Shown: positions 44,729 to 53,841 of the stretch, one piece after another
Numbering within the stretch: position 1 is the stretch's first letter
Layout of the letters: each line of letters starts with the position of its first letter
Notes under the pieces: generated by a model
What the model was told of the DNA's origin: nothing
Database searches by the model: none
Seen by the model: the letters and a program-made list of their open reading frames with translations, nothing else
Made by a program: the position numbers and the translations under genes
Source of the DNA: Rhizobiales bacterium 2SD
GTDB taxonomy: Bacteria > Pseudomonadota > Alphaproteobacteria > Rhizobiales > Beijerinckiaceae
Direction of reading: 5' to 3'
Assembly (NCBI GenBank): GCA_005502805.1
Contig: SCMY01000012.1
Coordinates: forward strand, 1 to 64,000
DNA: 64,000 bases

Positions 44729-45328
44729 TCACCGCGCCCAGCGGGCAATCTGGATCAGCACCTGCGACAACGCCTGGTCGAGCGCCTGCGCCGCCCCTGC
44801 CCCATCGGCGCCAGCGGGCACGCGGGCCGAGAACAGCTTGGCGCGCTGGACCTTGCCGGTCCGGTCGCCGATCAGCTTGGCGGTGATCTCGACCACGGCC
44901 TGGCCGCTGGCGGCGTCGATGTTGAAGGCGCGGATATCGGTGTTGAGCTGGAAGTCGGGAACGATGCGTTCGCCCGGCCGGCCGACGGCGGCGATGCGGC
45001 TGCCGTTCTCGAAGGTCTGGATCAGGCGGGTCTGCACCAGATTGGGCACCCGGTCGGCCCATTGCGCACCACCGAGGAAGGAGAGCGCACCGCTCGAATC
45101 CTTGACGATCAGCCGGTCGGAATCGAGCGCCTGCACCGCGGTCGGCTGCGCGACGATCAGGACACCGCCACCACCGCCGATGCGGCCGAAATCGCGCGGT
45201 GCGGAGAGATCAAAAGTGGTCGGCGCGGAGCCACCGCCGCAGCCGGCCAGCAGCAAGGCGCTTGCGACCACCAGTGACGGGGCGAGCAGACGACTGCAAA
45301 GCGGCGAAGTCGGAATGGGCATGATCAT
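44729..45328 (-). CDS. ABC-type transport auxiliary lipoprotein (PqiC/DUF330 type)
   Basis: A 199-residue outer-membrane-type lipoprotein with signal and lipobox LLLAGC (Cys about residue 30). The rest has the ABC_trans_aux fold (LIVAQPTAVQALDSDRLIV; GAQWADRVPNLVQTRLIQTFE; LNTDIRAFNID). In MCE systems this lipoprotein works with the MlaD-like protein in lipid movement across the periplasm. It ends the four-gene operon, 6 bp after the MCE gene. An alternative start is ATG 45322. Confidence 0.88.
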   Translation of the reverse strand: MIMPIPTSPLCSRLLAPSLVVASALLLAGCGGGSAPTTFDLSAPRDFGRIGGGGGVLIVAQPTAVQALDSDRLIVKDSSGALSFLGGAQWADRVPNLVQTRLIQTFENGSRIAAVGRPGERIVPDFQLNTDIRAFNIDAASGQAVVEITAKLIGDRTGKVQRAKLFSARVPAGADGAGAAQALDQALSQVLIQIARWAR

Positions 45329-45334
45329 ATCGAG

Positions 45335-46468
45335 CTAGCGCGATCCGCTGTATTGGGGAAGCGGCGGACGGCCGCCGAAGATGAACTGCTGGGGATTGCG
45401 CTCGACGTTGCGCAGCACACGGTTGATATCCCCAAGCGTGCGCTTGCCGTCGGAAGCGAGCGTCTCGAGGTCGCGCAGACCCGGACCGGTGAAGCGGTTG
45501 ATCCCCGTGGTGATCTCGGCCGTCCGCTTGTCGAGGTTGTCGGCCAGCACCCGGATCGATTTCGCAGCATTGGCGACCTCGGCGAAGGCGCCCTGCCCGT
45601 CCTGGGTATTCAGGAAGGATTGCGCCGCCTTGAGCACGCCCTCGACCTGGTCGGCGGCACGATTGAGCTTTTCCGTGATCGAAGCGACATCGCTGACTGC
45701 CTTCGAGACATCGTTGCTCGACCCGCCCAGGGCCGCGGTGAACTTGTCGACATTGTCGATGATGCCGGTGATCTTGGCGCGGTCGACCGAGCGCACCACC
45801 CCGGTCAGCTCCTCGCTCAGCGTGCCGAGCTTCTGCGAGAGCGGCGCGATCGTATCGGCGATCTGGCCGAAACTCGTCATCAGCTTGTCGATGTTGCCGG
45901 AGTTGCCTCCGAGCGCCTGCGAGAACTTCTCGACATTGCGGACGGTGTTGGTGATCGAGCCGGAATTCTCCTTGATCAGACCGTCGAGGTTGCCGAGCAC
46001 CTCATCCGCCTTCTTGGCGACATTGCGGACGGATTCGATGATGTCCTGCAGCTCGGAACGTTCGGCGATGATGGTCGGCAGCGTTTCGCCGGGCTTCACC
46101 TGCAGCACCGGCGCGTCGGGCTCGCCGCCGATCAACTGCAGTGCGACGACGCCGGCGAGCCCCTGCGCCTCGATGCGGGCACGGGTATCGACGCGCAGCG
46201 GCGTCGTATTGTCGACCTCGATCACGCCGAAGATGCGACGCGGGTCGTCCGGCTGCAGGCCGATCTGCTTGACCTCACCGACGCGCAGCCCGTTGAACAG
46301 CACGCTGGAGCCGCGTCCGAGACCGGTAACGGTCCCGGTGAAGATCACGCGGACATCCTGCTTGCGGCCGCCGCCGCCGCTGCCGAACCAGTAGACGAAT
46401 CCGAACATCGCCGCGATCACGGCGAGAGTGAAGAGGCCTACCAGGGCGTAGTTCGCACGGGATTCCAT
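45335..46468 (-). CDS. MlaD-like MCE-domain protein
   Basis: A 377-residue protein anchored by one N-terminal helix (ANYALVGLFTLAVIAAMFGFVYWF), with one MCE domain (residues about 40-120, VTGLGRGSSVLFNGLRVGEV) and a long helical tail rich in SVRNVAKKADEVL-type repeats. MCE rings carry phospholipids between membranes. The long helical C-terminus is typical of the alphaproteobacterial form, which is larger than E. coli MlaD (183 residues). Confidence 0.9.
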   Translation of the reverse strand: MESRANYALVGLFTLAVIAAMFGFVYWFGSGGGGRKQDVRVIFTGTVTGLGRGSSVLFNGLRVGEVKQIGLQPDDPRRIFGVIEVDNTTPLRVDTRARIEAQGLAGVVALQLIGGEPDAPVLQVKPGETLPTIIAERSELQDIIESVRNVAKKADEVLGNLDGLIKENSGSITNTVRNVEKFSQALGGNSGNIDKLMTSFGQIADTIAPLSQKLGTLSEELTGVVRSVDRAKITGIIDNVDKFTAALGGSSNDVSKAVSDVASITEKLNRAADQVEGVLKAAQSFLNTQDGQGAFAEVANAAKSIRVLADNLDKRTAEITTGINRFTGPGLRDLETLASDGKRTLGDINRVLRNVERNPQQFIFGGRPPLPQYSGSR

Positions 46469-46480
46469 CGCGGGCGTCCG

Positions 46481-47314
46481 TCACGTCCTCGTTTGATTCT
46501 CCGGCAGCCGGGCACGTGCCCGCTCGCCGCCGAAATACGCCTTGAGCCAGGGATGATCGGAAGCCAGCATGGTGGCGAGCGGACCGACCGCGATGACACG
46601 CTTGTCCGCCAAGGCGGCAATCCTGTCGCAAGCTACATACAGACTATCGAGGTCATGGGTTACCATGAACACCGTCAGGCCCAAAGTCTGCTTGAGCGTC
46701 ATGATCAGCTCGTCGAACTCGGCGGCACCGATCGGGTCAAGCCCCGAGGTCGGCTCGTCGAGGAAGACGATCTCGGGATCGAGCGCCAGCGCGCGGGCAA
46801 GCGCCGCGCGCTTGATCATGCCGCCGGAAAGCTCGGAAGGTGCCTTGTCGGCCGCATCCGGTTTCAAGCCCACCATCTCGATCTTGAGCATGGCGAGCTC
46901 TTCGAGCAGGCGCGGCGAGAGGTCGAGATACTCCCGCATCGGCACCTGGATGTTCTGCTTGACGCTCAAGGCGGAGAACAGAGCGCCTTGCTGGAACATC
47001 ACGCCAAAGCGCCGTTCGAGCCGACGCCGGCCGCGCGGATCGAGCTTGTCGACATTCTCGCCGAAGACCTCGATCGTACCGCGCTGCTTGCGGACGAGGC
47101 CGAGAATCGTGCGGGTCAGCACCGATTTGCCCTGACCGGATCCCCCGACGAAGCCGAGAATTTCACCACGCATCACATCGAGATCAAGTCCGTCCATGAT
47201 CACCTTGTCGCCAAAGGCGACCTTGAGGTCACGAACGCGAATCACCGGCTCGGGTTCCCTGTCGCCCGACGCACGAGGTCCGCGCGGACCAGTCTGAGAG
47301 GGTCTGTCGAGCAC
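46481..47314 (-). CDS. MCE-system ABC ATPase (MlaF-like)
   Basis: A 277-residue ATPase with Walker A GGSGQGKSVLTRTI, signature LSGGMIKRAALARAL and Walker B EIVFLDEPTSGLDP. The GGMIKR form of the signature is typical of MlaF. It powers the MlaE-type permease encoded just upstream (12 bp). Confidence 0.93.
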   Translation of the reverse strand: MLDRPSQTGPRGPRASGDREPEPVIRVRDLKVAFGDKVIMDGLDLDVMRGEILGFVGGSGQGKSVLTRTILGLVRKQRGTIEVFGENVDKLDPRGRRRLERRFGVMFQQGALFSALSVKQNIQVPMREYLDLSPRLLEELAMLKIEMVGLKPDAADKAPSELSGGMIKRAALARALALDPEIVFLDEPTSGLDPIGAAEFDELIMTLKQTLGLTVFMVTHDLDSLYVACDRIAALADKRVIAVGPLATMLASDHPWLKAYFGGERARARLPENQTRT

Positions 47315-47326
47315 AGAAGTCCCCTC

Positions 47327-48472
47327 TCACATCCGGATCGAGGCAAAGAACATAGCGAACAGCCCGTCGACCACGATCACCATGAAGATCGCCTTCACCA
47401 CCGACGCCGTCACCTGATGGCCGAGCGATTCGGCCGAGCCCTTGACCGCCAGCCCCTCGATCGAGGCGATCAGGCCGATGACGAACGCCATGAACGGGGC
47501 CTTGATGAGGCCGACGGCGAAATGCTGCCAGGTGATCACCGATTTCAGGCGGTCGAGATAGGTATCGAGGCCGATGCCACCATAAAGCCAGCTCACGAGG
47601 CCGGCGCCGACGAGGCCCGACATGGCCGAAATGAAGGTCAGGATCGGCAAGGCAATGATCAACGCCAGGATGCGCGGCACCACCAGCACCTCGATCGGAT
47701 CGAGCCCCATCACCCGCAGCGCATCGATCTCCTCGCGCATTTTCATCGACCCGATCTCTGCCGTGAAGGCGGAGCCCGAGCGGCCCGCCACCATGATCGA
47801 AGTCAGCAGGACGGAGAGTTCGCGCAGCACGAGAATGCCGGTCAGATTGACGACAAAGGCGGTCGCGCCGAAGCGCTGGAGCTGGAAGATGCCTTGCTGC
47901 GCGACGATGCAACCAACGAGGAACGAGATCAGGATGATGATCGGCGCGCCGTTGAACGCGATCAGCTCGATCTGATTGACCAATGAGGGTCCGCGGAAGC
48001 GCCGCGGTCCGAAAAGGGCGCCGACACAGCCCGCCATCACCTCGCCGAGGAAGATCGCGCCGCCCGCGAGGTCGCGGCCGAAGCGGGTGACGCCCTGACC
48101 GATGTCGACGAGGACCGTAACCAGCCCGATCGGGCGCACCGGCGGCCGATAGTCGGTGACATTGCGCTCGACCTCGCGCAACAGCACCGCGTGCTCCGGC
48201 TGGCGGCTCACCAGCTCGATGGACGCGCCTTTCGACTCGCCCGCCTGCTTCACCTGGTCGAGCAGATAGGCGCCCAGCGTGTCGAGGCGCTCGATCGCCG
48301 ACAGGTCGAGCCGCGCCTGTCGCACGCTGGCGATACGCTCCGTAAGCTCGCTCGCCAACGCTTCGAGACGCGGCGCCCGCCCGACGCTCCAGCGCCCGGC
48401 AAGCGACACGACGAGGACACCTCCATCGTCGCGATAGACCGCCCGCGGCTCAACGTCGTCGACGACAGCCAT
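47327..48472 (-). CDS. MlaE-type permease with N-terminal STAS domain
   Basis: A 381-residue fusion. Residues 1-110 form a STAS domain (LVVSLAGRWSVGRAPRLEAL; LDLSAIERLDTLGAYLLDQV) as in MlaB. From about residue 130 the protein is a complete MlaE permease with the family block FNGAPIIILISFLVGCIVAQQG, GRSGSAFTAEIGSMKMREEIDALRVMG and five helices. Free-standing MlaB is thus not needed. The ATG at 48472 is chosen; the frame runs open to 50167, but that stretch is antisense to other genes. GAGGAG lies upstream of the ATG. Confidence 0.92.
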   Translation of the reverse strand: MAVVDDVEPRAVYRDDGGVLVVSLAGRWSVGRAPRLEALASELTERIASVRQARLDLSAIERLDTLGAYLLDQVKQAGESKGASIELVSRQPEHAVLLREVERNVTDYRPPVRPIGLVTVLVDIGQGVTRFGRDLAGGAIFLGEVMAGCVGALFGPRRFRGPSLVNQIELIAFNGAPIIILISFLVGCIVAQQGIFQLQRFGATAFVVNLTGILVLRELSVLLTSIMVAGRSGSAFTAEIGSMKMREEIDALRVMGLDPIEVLVVPRILALIIALPILTFISAMSGLVGAGLVSWLYGGIGLDTYLDRLKSVITWQHFAVGLIKAPFMAFVIGLIASIEGLAVKGSAESLGHQVTASVVKAIFMVIVVDGLFAMFFASIRM

Positions 48473-48495
48473 GACGGTTCGCCTACTCCTCACGC

Positions 48496-49683
48496 TCAGA
48501 TTCGGCCCCCACGACCTGTATTGCCGCGCGCCTTGAGGATGGCAAGGGCCGCCAGCACCAACCCGAGCAGCGCGACCGGCACCATGGCGAGGAATACGCC
48601 AGGGCCGAACTGTCGATAGAGGTAGCCGGAGAGAACCGTGGTCACTCCCATGGCGAGCGCACCGGCGGCGACGAGGCGACCCTGCGCCGCCGCGCGGCGT
48701 GCCTCCGGCGCAAGCGCAGACAGCGCGGCCAATGAACCGAGATGCGCGCAGCCGAAGGTCGCGCCATGCAGAAGCTGCAACAGGAATGTCAGAGCCAGGC
48801 CAGGGTCCGCGCTCATCATGCCGAAGCGCAGCGCCGCCGCGACCGCTGCAAGCGCGATCCAGCGCAAGCCCGCAAGGCCTCGCGCCGCGATGCTGCCGGC
48901 TACCAGGAAGACGGCGATCTCGGCAAGAACCGCAACGGCCCAGAGCCAACCGATCACCTCGCCGCTGAAGCCGAGGCTGCGCCAGTGCAACGAGCCGAAG
49001 GCATAGAGCGCCGCATGCGTGGCGTTGACACACGCCGCGGCCCCGACCGCCAGCCAGAATGGCAATCTGAAACGGGCCGAAGGCGCGCTCACGCGAACGG
49101 AAGATGAAATCCCACCGGGCGGAGACGGGGCTTGCAAAGCCGCGAGTGCCGCGAGCGAACTGCTGCCGGCCAAGACGAACGGGATCAGCCAGGCGCCATG
49201 GAGCGCGATCAGATAGCCGCCGACGAGGTTCGAGAGCACGAAGGTCACCGACCCCCAGAGCCTGACGCGGCCATAGTCTCTCAGCGCCCCGGCCTTGACC
49301 TGTTCGGTGGTCAGAACATCGGCGAGGGGCACGACACCCGAAAGCGCGATCGCGCTGAGAGCGGTCAGGATGGCGATCGGAATGAGCTGCGCCTGCAGCG
49401 CCAGCAGGAAATAGACGATCGCCGCCAGCGCGTTCAGCAGCGCCAGCAGAAGATTGGGCCTCAGACGATCGCCCAGACCCGTCACCGACGATGCCACGAA
49501 GACACGTACCAGGATCGGAATCGCGAGCACGTAACCGATATCGACATCGCTCAACCCCTTGGAGGCGAGCCAGACCGGGAAAAACGGCAGATAGAAGCCG
49601 ACACCAAGAAAGTTCAACGCGTGCATCAACGAGAGGCGCGCGGCGAGCAGGCGCGAAGGTCCGGTCCGAAGAGGCGGTGACAT
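48496..49683 (-). CDS. MFS transporter, HcaT-like (MFS_1_like)
   Basis: A 395-residue transporter with about twelve helices. The opening LSLMHALNFLGVGFYLPFFPVWLASKGLSDVDIGYVL and VRLWGSVTFVLSNLVGGYLI match the phenylpropionate-permease-like group. The ligand is unknown. It precedes the Mla operon by 23 bp on the same strand and might share its transcript. Confidence 0.82.
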   Translation of the reverse strand: MSPPLRTGPSRLLAARLSLMHALNFLGVGFYLPFFPVWLASKGLSDVDIGYVLAIPILVRVFVASSVTGLGDRLRPNLLLALLNALAAIVYFLLALQAQLIPIAILTALSAIALSGVVPLADVLTTEQVKAGALRDYGRVRLWGSVTFVLSNLVGGYLIALHGAWLIPFVLAGSSSLAALAALQAPSPPGGISSSVRVSAPSARFRLPFWLAVGAAACVNATHAALYAFGSLHWRSLGFSGEVIGWLWAVAVLAEIAVFLVAGSIAARGLAGLRWIALAAVAAALRFGMMSADPGLALTFLLQLLHGATFGCAHLGSLAALSALAPEARRAAAQGRLVAAGALAMGVTTVLSGYLYRQFGPGVFLAMVPVALLGLVLAALAILKARGNTGRGGRI

Positions 49684-49785
49684 GCCGGTGGCAGCGATTT
49701 CTTAAAGAATCAGAGGCAATTTTGCCGATGGGCATCTTCGGCCGGCGACATGCGATTCGGCCAGCCCATGGAGAGCAGTCTGGCC

Positions 49786-50673
49786 ATGAGCGACGCGCGT
49801 TCGCCATCTCCGCTGAGCGCGGCCGACTATGACGCGATCGCCGCTGCCGTGATGGAAACCTCCCGCGGCCGCTGGTTCCTTGCCGAATATGCCCGCCGCA
49901 ACCGGCAGTCCGATACCGAAATGGTCCTCTCGGCGATTGCACGCCTCGAGCGGCTCTGCACCGTTCCGGCTGCGGTTGACTCGAATGCGGGCCTCTCGGA
50001 CACAGCCCGCACCATCGCCGAGCTCCGTGACGACCTCGATCGCGCCGGGGTGGGCGGTTCATCCGCCCGCCTGTCCTCCCGCGTCCAGGAGACCGCGGCC
50101 AACATACTCGATGCGGCAGAAGCGATTCAGGAGATCGCCTGGACACTGCGTGAAGGCGGCGCGGCACCTGAGCTCTGCGATCGTCTGGATCGGCGCGCGA
50201 CCGAAATCTACGGCGCGACCACGGTCGTCGAAGCGGCAGCCGACCAGATCGGAAAGGTCGCCGACACCGTCGCCATGCTCGATACGAGCCTGCGCTCCGC
50301 AGCCGATGAAGTTGTAGCCGTTCTGCAGGATGAGCCGCCTCTCACTCCTGTCGCTGCGCCTGAACAGCTCAGGTCGCCGCCCGCGAAGTTCGTCACCGAT
50401 CCGGACGACATCGACGTGATCGAGGCCGACACACGCCAGCGCGCGCCTCTGAACGAAGCCGGATTGCGTCAGCAGGTACAGCCCTATCGCCGGCGCAGCA
50501 GCATTCAGGTGGCCGAAGACGATATCGCCTTCGCGGATATCGGCGCGCCGGCCGAAGCGATCATGGTCCCGACATTCGCCAGTTCGGCCACGGTCGAGCT
50601 CAGCTATTCCGAGGCCGACCTGCGGGCGATCGCTTCGCTGCCGGTCGAGGACCGGCTGCATTTCTTCGGCTGA
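49786..50673 (+). CDS. Conserved alphaproteobacterial protein of unknown function
   Basis: A 295-residue soluble, mostly helical protein. The N-terminal YDAIAAAVMETSRGRWFLAEYARRNRQSDT recurs in my memory of rhizobial proteins but has no function I can name. The middle is a long helical stretch (IAELRDDLD to SLRSAADEV) and the C-terminus is acidic with a conserved-looking LPVEDRLHFFG end. Starts at 49750 and 49768 are also in frame; 49786 is chosen because GGAGAG lies upstream. It is divergent from the MFS gene. Confidence 0.6.
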   Translation: MSDARSPSPLSAADYDAIAAAVMETSRGRWFLAEYARRNRQSDTEMVLSAIARLERLCTVPAAVDSNAGLSDTARTIAELRDDLDRAGVGGSSARLSSRVQETAANILDAAEAIQEIAWTLREGGAAPELCDRLDRRATEIYGATTVVEAAADQIGKVADTVAMLDTSLRSAADEVVAVLQDEPPLTPVAAPEQLRSPPAKFVTDPDDIDVIEADTRQRAPLNEAGLRQQVQPYRRRSSIQVAEDDIAFADIGAPAEAIMVPTFASSATVELSYSEADLRAIASLPVEDRLHFFG

Positions 50674-50685
50674 GTTCTTCTCCGC

Positions 50686-51567
50686 TCAGTTCTCGCGCTT
50701 CAGCGCGCTCTCGTGCCAGCGCCGCAGCAGGAGATGCGAGATCAGGCTGGTCGCCAGGAAAATGGCAATGCCTGAGAGCGAGATCATCAGCAACGCCGCG
50801 AAGACGCGCGGGATCTTGAGCTGATAGCCGGCCTCGAGGATGCGGTAGGCGAGCCCCGATTCCGAGCCGCCGGTGCCAGCGACGAACTCGGCGACGACGG
50901 CGCCGATCAGCGCCAGCCCGCCCGAGATCTTCAGCCCCGCCAGGAAATAGGGCAGCGCCGCCGGCAGCTTGAGATAGCGCAGCGTCTGCCAACGGGTCGC
51001 GCCATGCAGCTGGAAGAAGTTGATCAGGTTGTGATCGGCCGAGTTCAGTCCGAGGATGGTGTTGGACAGGATCGGAAAGAAGGCGACGATCCAGGCGCAG
51101 ATCAGCAGCGACAGGTTGATGTCGCCGGCCCAGATGATGATCAGCGGCGCGATCGCGACGATCGGCGTCACCTGCAGGATCACCGCATAGGGCAGCAGCG
51201 CCATCTCCAGCCATTTCGACTGGGTGAAGAGCACGGCGAGGGCGACGCCGACGATCACCGCCGCCGCGAGCGCCATGAAGGTGATGCGCAAGGTGATCCA
51301 GAGCGAGGCCGAGAGCGTGCCCCAATCGGCGATCAGCGTCTGGCCGACCAGGAGCGGTCCGGGCAGCACATAGGACGGCACCTCGTTCCAGCGCACGGCG
51401 AATTCCCAGAGCCCGAGCACCAGGATGCCGACGAAGATCGGCGCGAGGATGCGCGGCCAGAAGCTGACCGGCAGGCCGAGGATGGTCGGCTCGGCGAGCG
51501 TGAGCGGACGAGCCTCGGCATCGGTGCCGTCATGCGGCACGGAGGCGGACGGAGAAGCAGAGCTCAT
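50686..51567 (-). CDS. NMT1-type ABC importer, permease (SsuC/TauC-like)
   Basis: A 293-residue permease of the BPD_transp_1 family with six helices and EAA loop FFQLHGATRWQTLRYLKLPAALPYF. It belongs to the group that imports sulfonates, nitrate, thiamine pyrimidine precursors and similar small ligands. The ATG at 51567 overlaps the ATPase stop by 4 bp (ATGA). A longer in-frame opening to 51789 lies within the ATPase gene and is rejected. Confidence 0.9.
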   Translation of the reverse strand: MSSASPSASVPHDGTDAEARPLTLAEPTILGLPVSFWPRILAPIFVGILVLGLWEFAVRWNEVPSYVLPGPLLVGQTLIADWGTLSASLWITLRITFMALAAAVIVGVALAVLFTQSKWLEMALLPYAVILQVTPIVAIAPLIIIWAGDINLSLLICAWIVAFFPILSNTILGLNSADHNLINFFQLHGATRWQTLRYLKLPAALPYFLAGLKISGGLALIGAVVAEFVAGTGGSESGLAYRILEAGYQLKIPRVFAALLMISLSGIAIFLATSLISHLLLRRWHESALKREN

Positions 51568-52370
51568 GCGCCGATCGCCTCCTTGAGCTTGCCGGAGGCG
51601 AGCCGGCAGAGATGAGCGTATTCGGCCGAGGTCCGGAACAGTTCGTCGCGTGGATAGGGCGCGGAGACGTCGAGATCGGCCATGACGCGGCCGGGCCGCG
51701 CCGCCATCACCACGATGCGCTGCGAGAGATAGACCGACTCGAACACCGAATGGGTGACGAAGACGGCGGTGAAGCGCTCGCGCCACCACAGGTTCAGGAG
51801 GTCGTCATTGAGGCGATGGCGGGTGATCTCGTCGAGTGCGGCGAAAGGCTCGTCCATCAGGAGGATCTTCGGCCGCATCACCAGCGCGCGGGCGATCGAG
51901 ACCCGCATCTTCATGCCGCCGGAGAGCTCGCGCGGGTAGGATGTCTCGAAGCCCTTGAGACCGACCAGCGCCAGCATCTCGGCCGCACGCTCCTGCGCCT
52001 CGCTTTTGGGCACATGCTTCAGCGTAAGCGGCAGCATGACGTTGGAGAGGGCATTGGCCCAAGGCATCAGCGTCGGGTCCTGGAAGACGAAGCCGAGATC
52101 GCGCTCGGCCTTGTCCTCGCCTGCGCCGGGCCAGTCGATCGTGCCGGTGGACGGGCTGCCCAGCCCGGCGACCATGCGCAGCAAGGTCGACTTGCCGCAG
52201 CCGGACGGGCCGAGCAGGCTGATGAACTCGCCGGTGCCGAGATCGAGATCGACGTCGCGCACGGCGATGGTGCCGTTGGCGAACTGCTTGGAGACCCGGC
52301 GGATCGAGACGAGCGGAACCCCGCTCTCCTGCCCCGCCGCCGGATGTGTGCTCAGATAGGCTGTGTCCAA
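51564..52370 (-). CDS. NMT1-type ABC importer, ATPase (SsuB/TauB-like)
   Basis: A 268-residue ATPase with Walker A GPSGCGKSTLLRM, signature LSGGMKMRVSIARAL and Walker B ILLMDEPFAALDE. The family energises taurine, sulfonate, nitrate and pyrimidine importers. It lies downstream of the binding-protein gene after a 157-bp gap holding a palindromic repeat. Confidence 0.92.
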   Translation of the reverse strand: MDTAYLSTHPAAGQESGVPLVSIRRVSKQFANGTIAVRDVDLDLGTGEFISLLGPSGCGKSTLLRMVAGLGSPSTGTIDWPGAGEDKAERDLGFVFQDPTLMPWANALSNVMLPLTLKHVPKSEAQERAAEMLALVGLKGFETSYPRELSGGMKMRVSIARALVMRPKILLMDEPFAALDEITRHRLNDDLLNLWWRERFTAVFVTHSVFESVYLSQRIVVMAARPGRVMADLDVSAPYPRDELFRTSAEYAHLCRLASGKLKEAIGA

Positions 52371-52404
52371 AGGCCTGATGATCCGTTCTTCGATCTCAAA
52401 TCGA

Positions 52405-52503
52405 CGTCATCCCGGGCGACCGAAGGGAGACCCGGGATCCATGCCTGAACCGTTCCGGCATGGACCCCGGATCAGCGCGGCTACGCCGCTTGTCCGGGAT
52501 GAC
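52405..52503. repeat. Dispersed palindromic intergenic repeat, copy 6 (GTCATCCCGGG subtype)
   Basis: It begins CGTCATCCCGGGC, ends GTCCGGGATGACAC, and has inner arms GGATCCATGCCTGAAC and GTTCCGGCATGGACCCC. It lies between the binding-protein gene (52528-53556) and the ATPase gene of this importer, both on the minus strand. It resembles the copy at 21188. Confidence 0.82.
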
Positions 52504-52527
52504 ACGCTCTATTGCGCGGCTGCCTTC

Positions 52528-53556
52528 TCAGGGCTTGCCGACGCCCTTGTTGATGAACTCGAGGCTGTAGGCCTTCTTCACGTCGACCCCGGCAGGAATG
52601 ACGCCGGCCTCGGTCATCGTCTTGGCGAAGCTTGCCCAGCGTGCATCGGTCATGGCGCCGATACCGAGCGTCTTCGCGTCGCCGGAGACGACGATGCCGT
52701 TCTCGTTCATCACCTTGAGGGCGTAGTCGATCTTCTCCTGATCCATGTCGGGATTGTCCTTCAGGATCCGGGCATTAGCGGCCGCGATGTTCGGGCCGCC
52801 CTTCATGTACTCGGCCCAGCCTTCGGCCGTCGCGTCGACGAAGCGCTGCACGATCTCCTTCTTCTCCTGCACCATCTTGCGGGAGATCGTGATCGTCGTG
52901 TTGTAGTTCTCGAAGCCGGCATCGGCGAGGAGATGGACGACCGGCTCGACGCCGGCCTTGCGGATGACGAAGGGCTCGGAAGACAGGAAGCCCTGCTGGG
53001 TCAGCTTCTTGTCGGCCAGGAACGGCGCCATGTTGAAGGTGTAAGGCCGGATCTGCTCGTCACGATAGCCGAATTTCAGCTTCAGGAACGGCCAGAAGCC
53101 GACGCGGGCCTGCGCCGCGATCAGGATCGGCTTGTCCTTGAGGGCGGCGAGCGTGTCGTTGCCCTGGCCGGGATGCGAGATCAGGACCTGTGGGTCCTTC
53201 TGGAAGATCGAGGCGATGCAGAGGAAGGGCAGGTTCTCCTGCGCGAAGCTCAGCGCCTCCAGCGAGTTGCCCATGATCATGTCGACGCGGCCGCCGAGCA
53301 GGAGCTGGGTCGGGTTCTGCTGCGGGCCGCCGGGGCGGATGTCGACGTCGAGGCCGTACTTCTTGTAGATGCCGTTGGCGGCAGCGAGATAGAAGCCCCC
53401 GTGCTCGGTCTGGGCGCGCCAGTTGGTCTGGTAGCTGACCTTGTCGAGGGTCTGCGCGTTGACGCGCGCACCCGGCACCGGGATCAGCACCGAGGCGGCC
53501 GAGCCACCGAGCAGGCCGAGCGCAGCGCGCCGGTCGAGGCGATACTTCATCGTCAT
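52528..53556 (-). CDS. NMT1/THI5-type ABC binding protein
   Basis: A 342-residue periplasmic binding protein with a twin-arginine-like signal (LDRRAALGLLGGSAASVLIPV). The mature start LDKVSYQTNWRAQTEHGGFYLAAANGIYKKYGLDVDI is the NMT1/THI5 opening shared by binding proteins for thiamine pyrimidine precursors and other heterocycles. The divergent neighbour is a creatininase-family amidohydrolase, so the ligand may be a cyclic amide or pyrimidine derivative; this is inferred from context only. GGAGGGGG lies 7 bp upstream of the ATG. Confidence 0.88.
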   Translation of the reverse strand: MTMKYRLDRRAALGLLGGSAASVLIPVPGARVNAQTLDKVSYQTNWRAQTEHGGFYLAAANGIYKKYGLDVDIRPGGPQQNPTQLLLGGRVDMIMGNSLEALSFAQENLPFLCIASIFQKDPQVLISHPGQGNDTLAALKDKPILIAAQARVGFWPFLKLKFGYRDEQIRPYTFNMAPFLADKKLTQQGFLSSEPFVIRKAGVEPVVHLLADAGFENYNTTITISRKMVQEKKEIVQRFVDATAEGWAEYMKGGPNIAAANARILKDNPDMDQEKIDYALKVMNENGIVVSGDAKTLGIGAMTDARWASFAKTMTEAGVIPAGVDVKKAYSLEFINKGVGKP

Positions 53557-53841
53557 GGCCTAACCCCCTCCATCATGTCGCGAACCAGTCGCCGGACTGC
53601 GCAATCCTTGTGTCCGGCAAGCAGCTTGTATGCCACGGCCGACGGGCCGCTGGAAATGCGTCGCGGCCGGCTTTCGCACAGACAGGCTTTGCCGACGAGG
53701 CTCCGGCCCGCATGGCATGCGCGTGCCATCGGCCCTTCCCTGGTCATCCCCGGCCACTATGCTGGGCAGTCCTGCCGCCTTGAGGCAGCAGGCGCGAATC
53801 GCGGGGCCGGCCCGCAGCTTGACCGACGAGACCTGAAGATC

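Noticed and set aside
48473-50167. N-terminal extension of the STAS-permease to 946 residues
   Set aside because: The extra sequence lies antisense or out of frame over the MFS gene and the next gene, while the ATG at 48472 gives a normal STAS-MlaE protein.
52363-53841. N-terminal extension of the creatininase-family protein to 759 residues
   Set aside because: The extension is antisense to the NMT1 binding-protein gene and includes repeat sequence. The family has about 250-270 residues, as given by the ATG at 53842.
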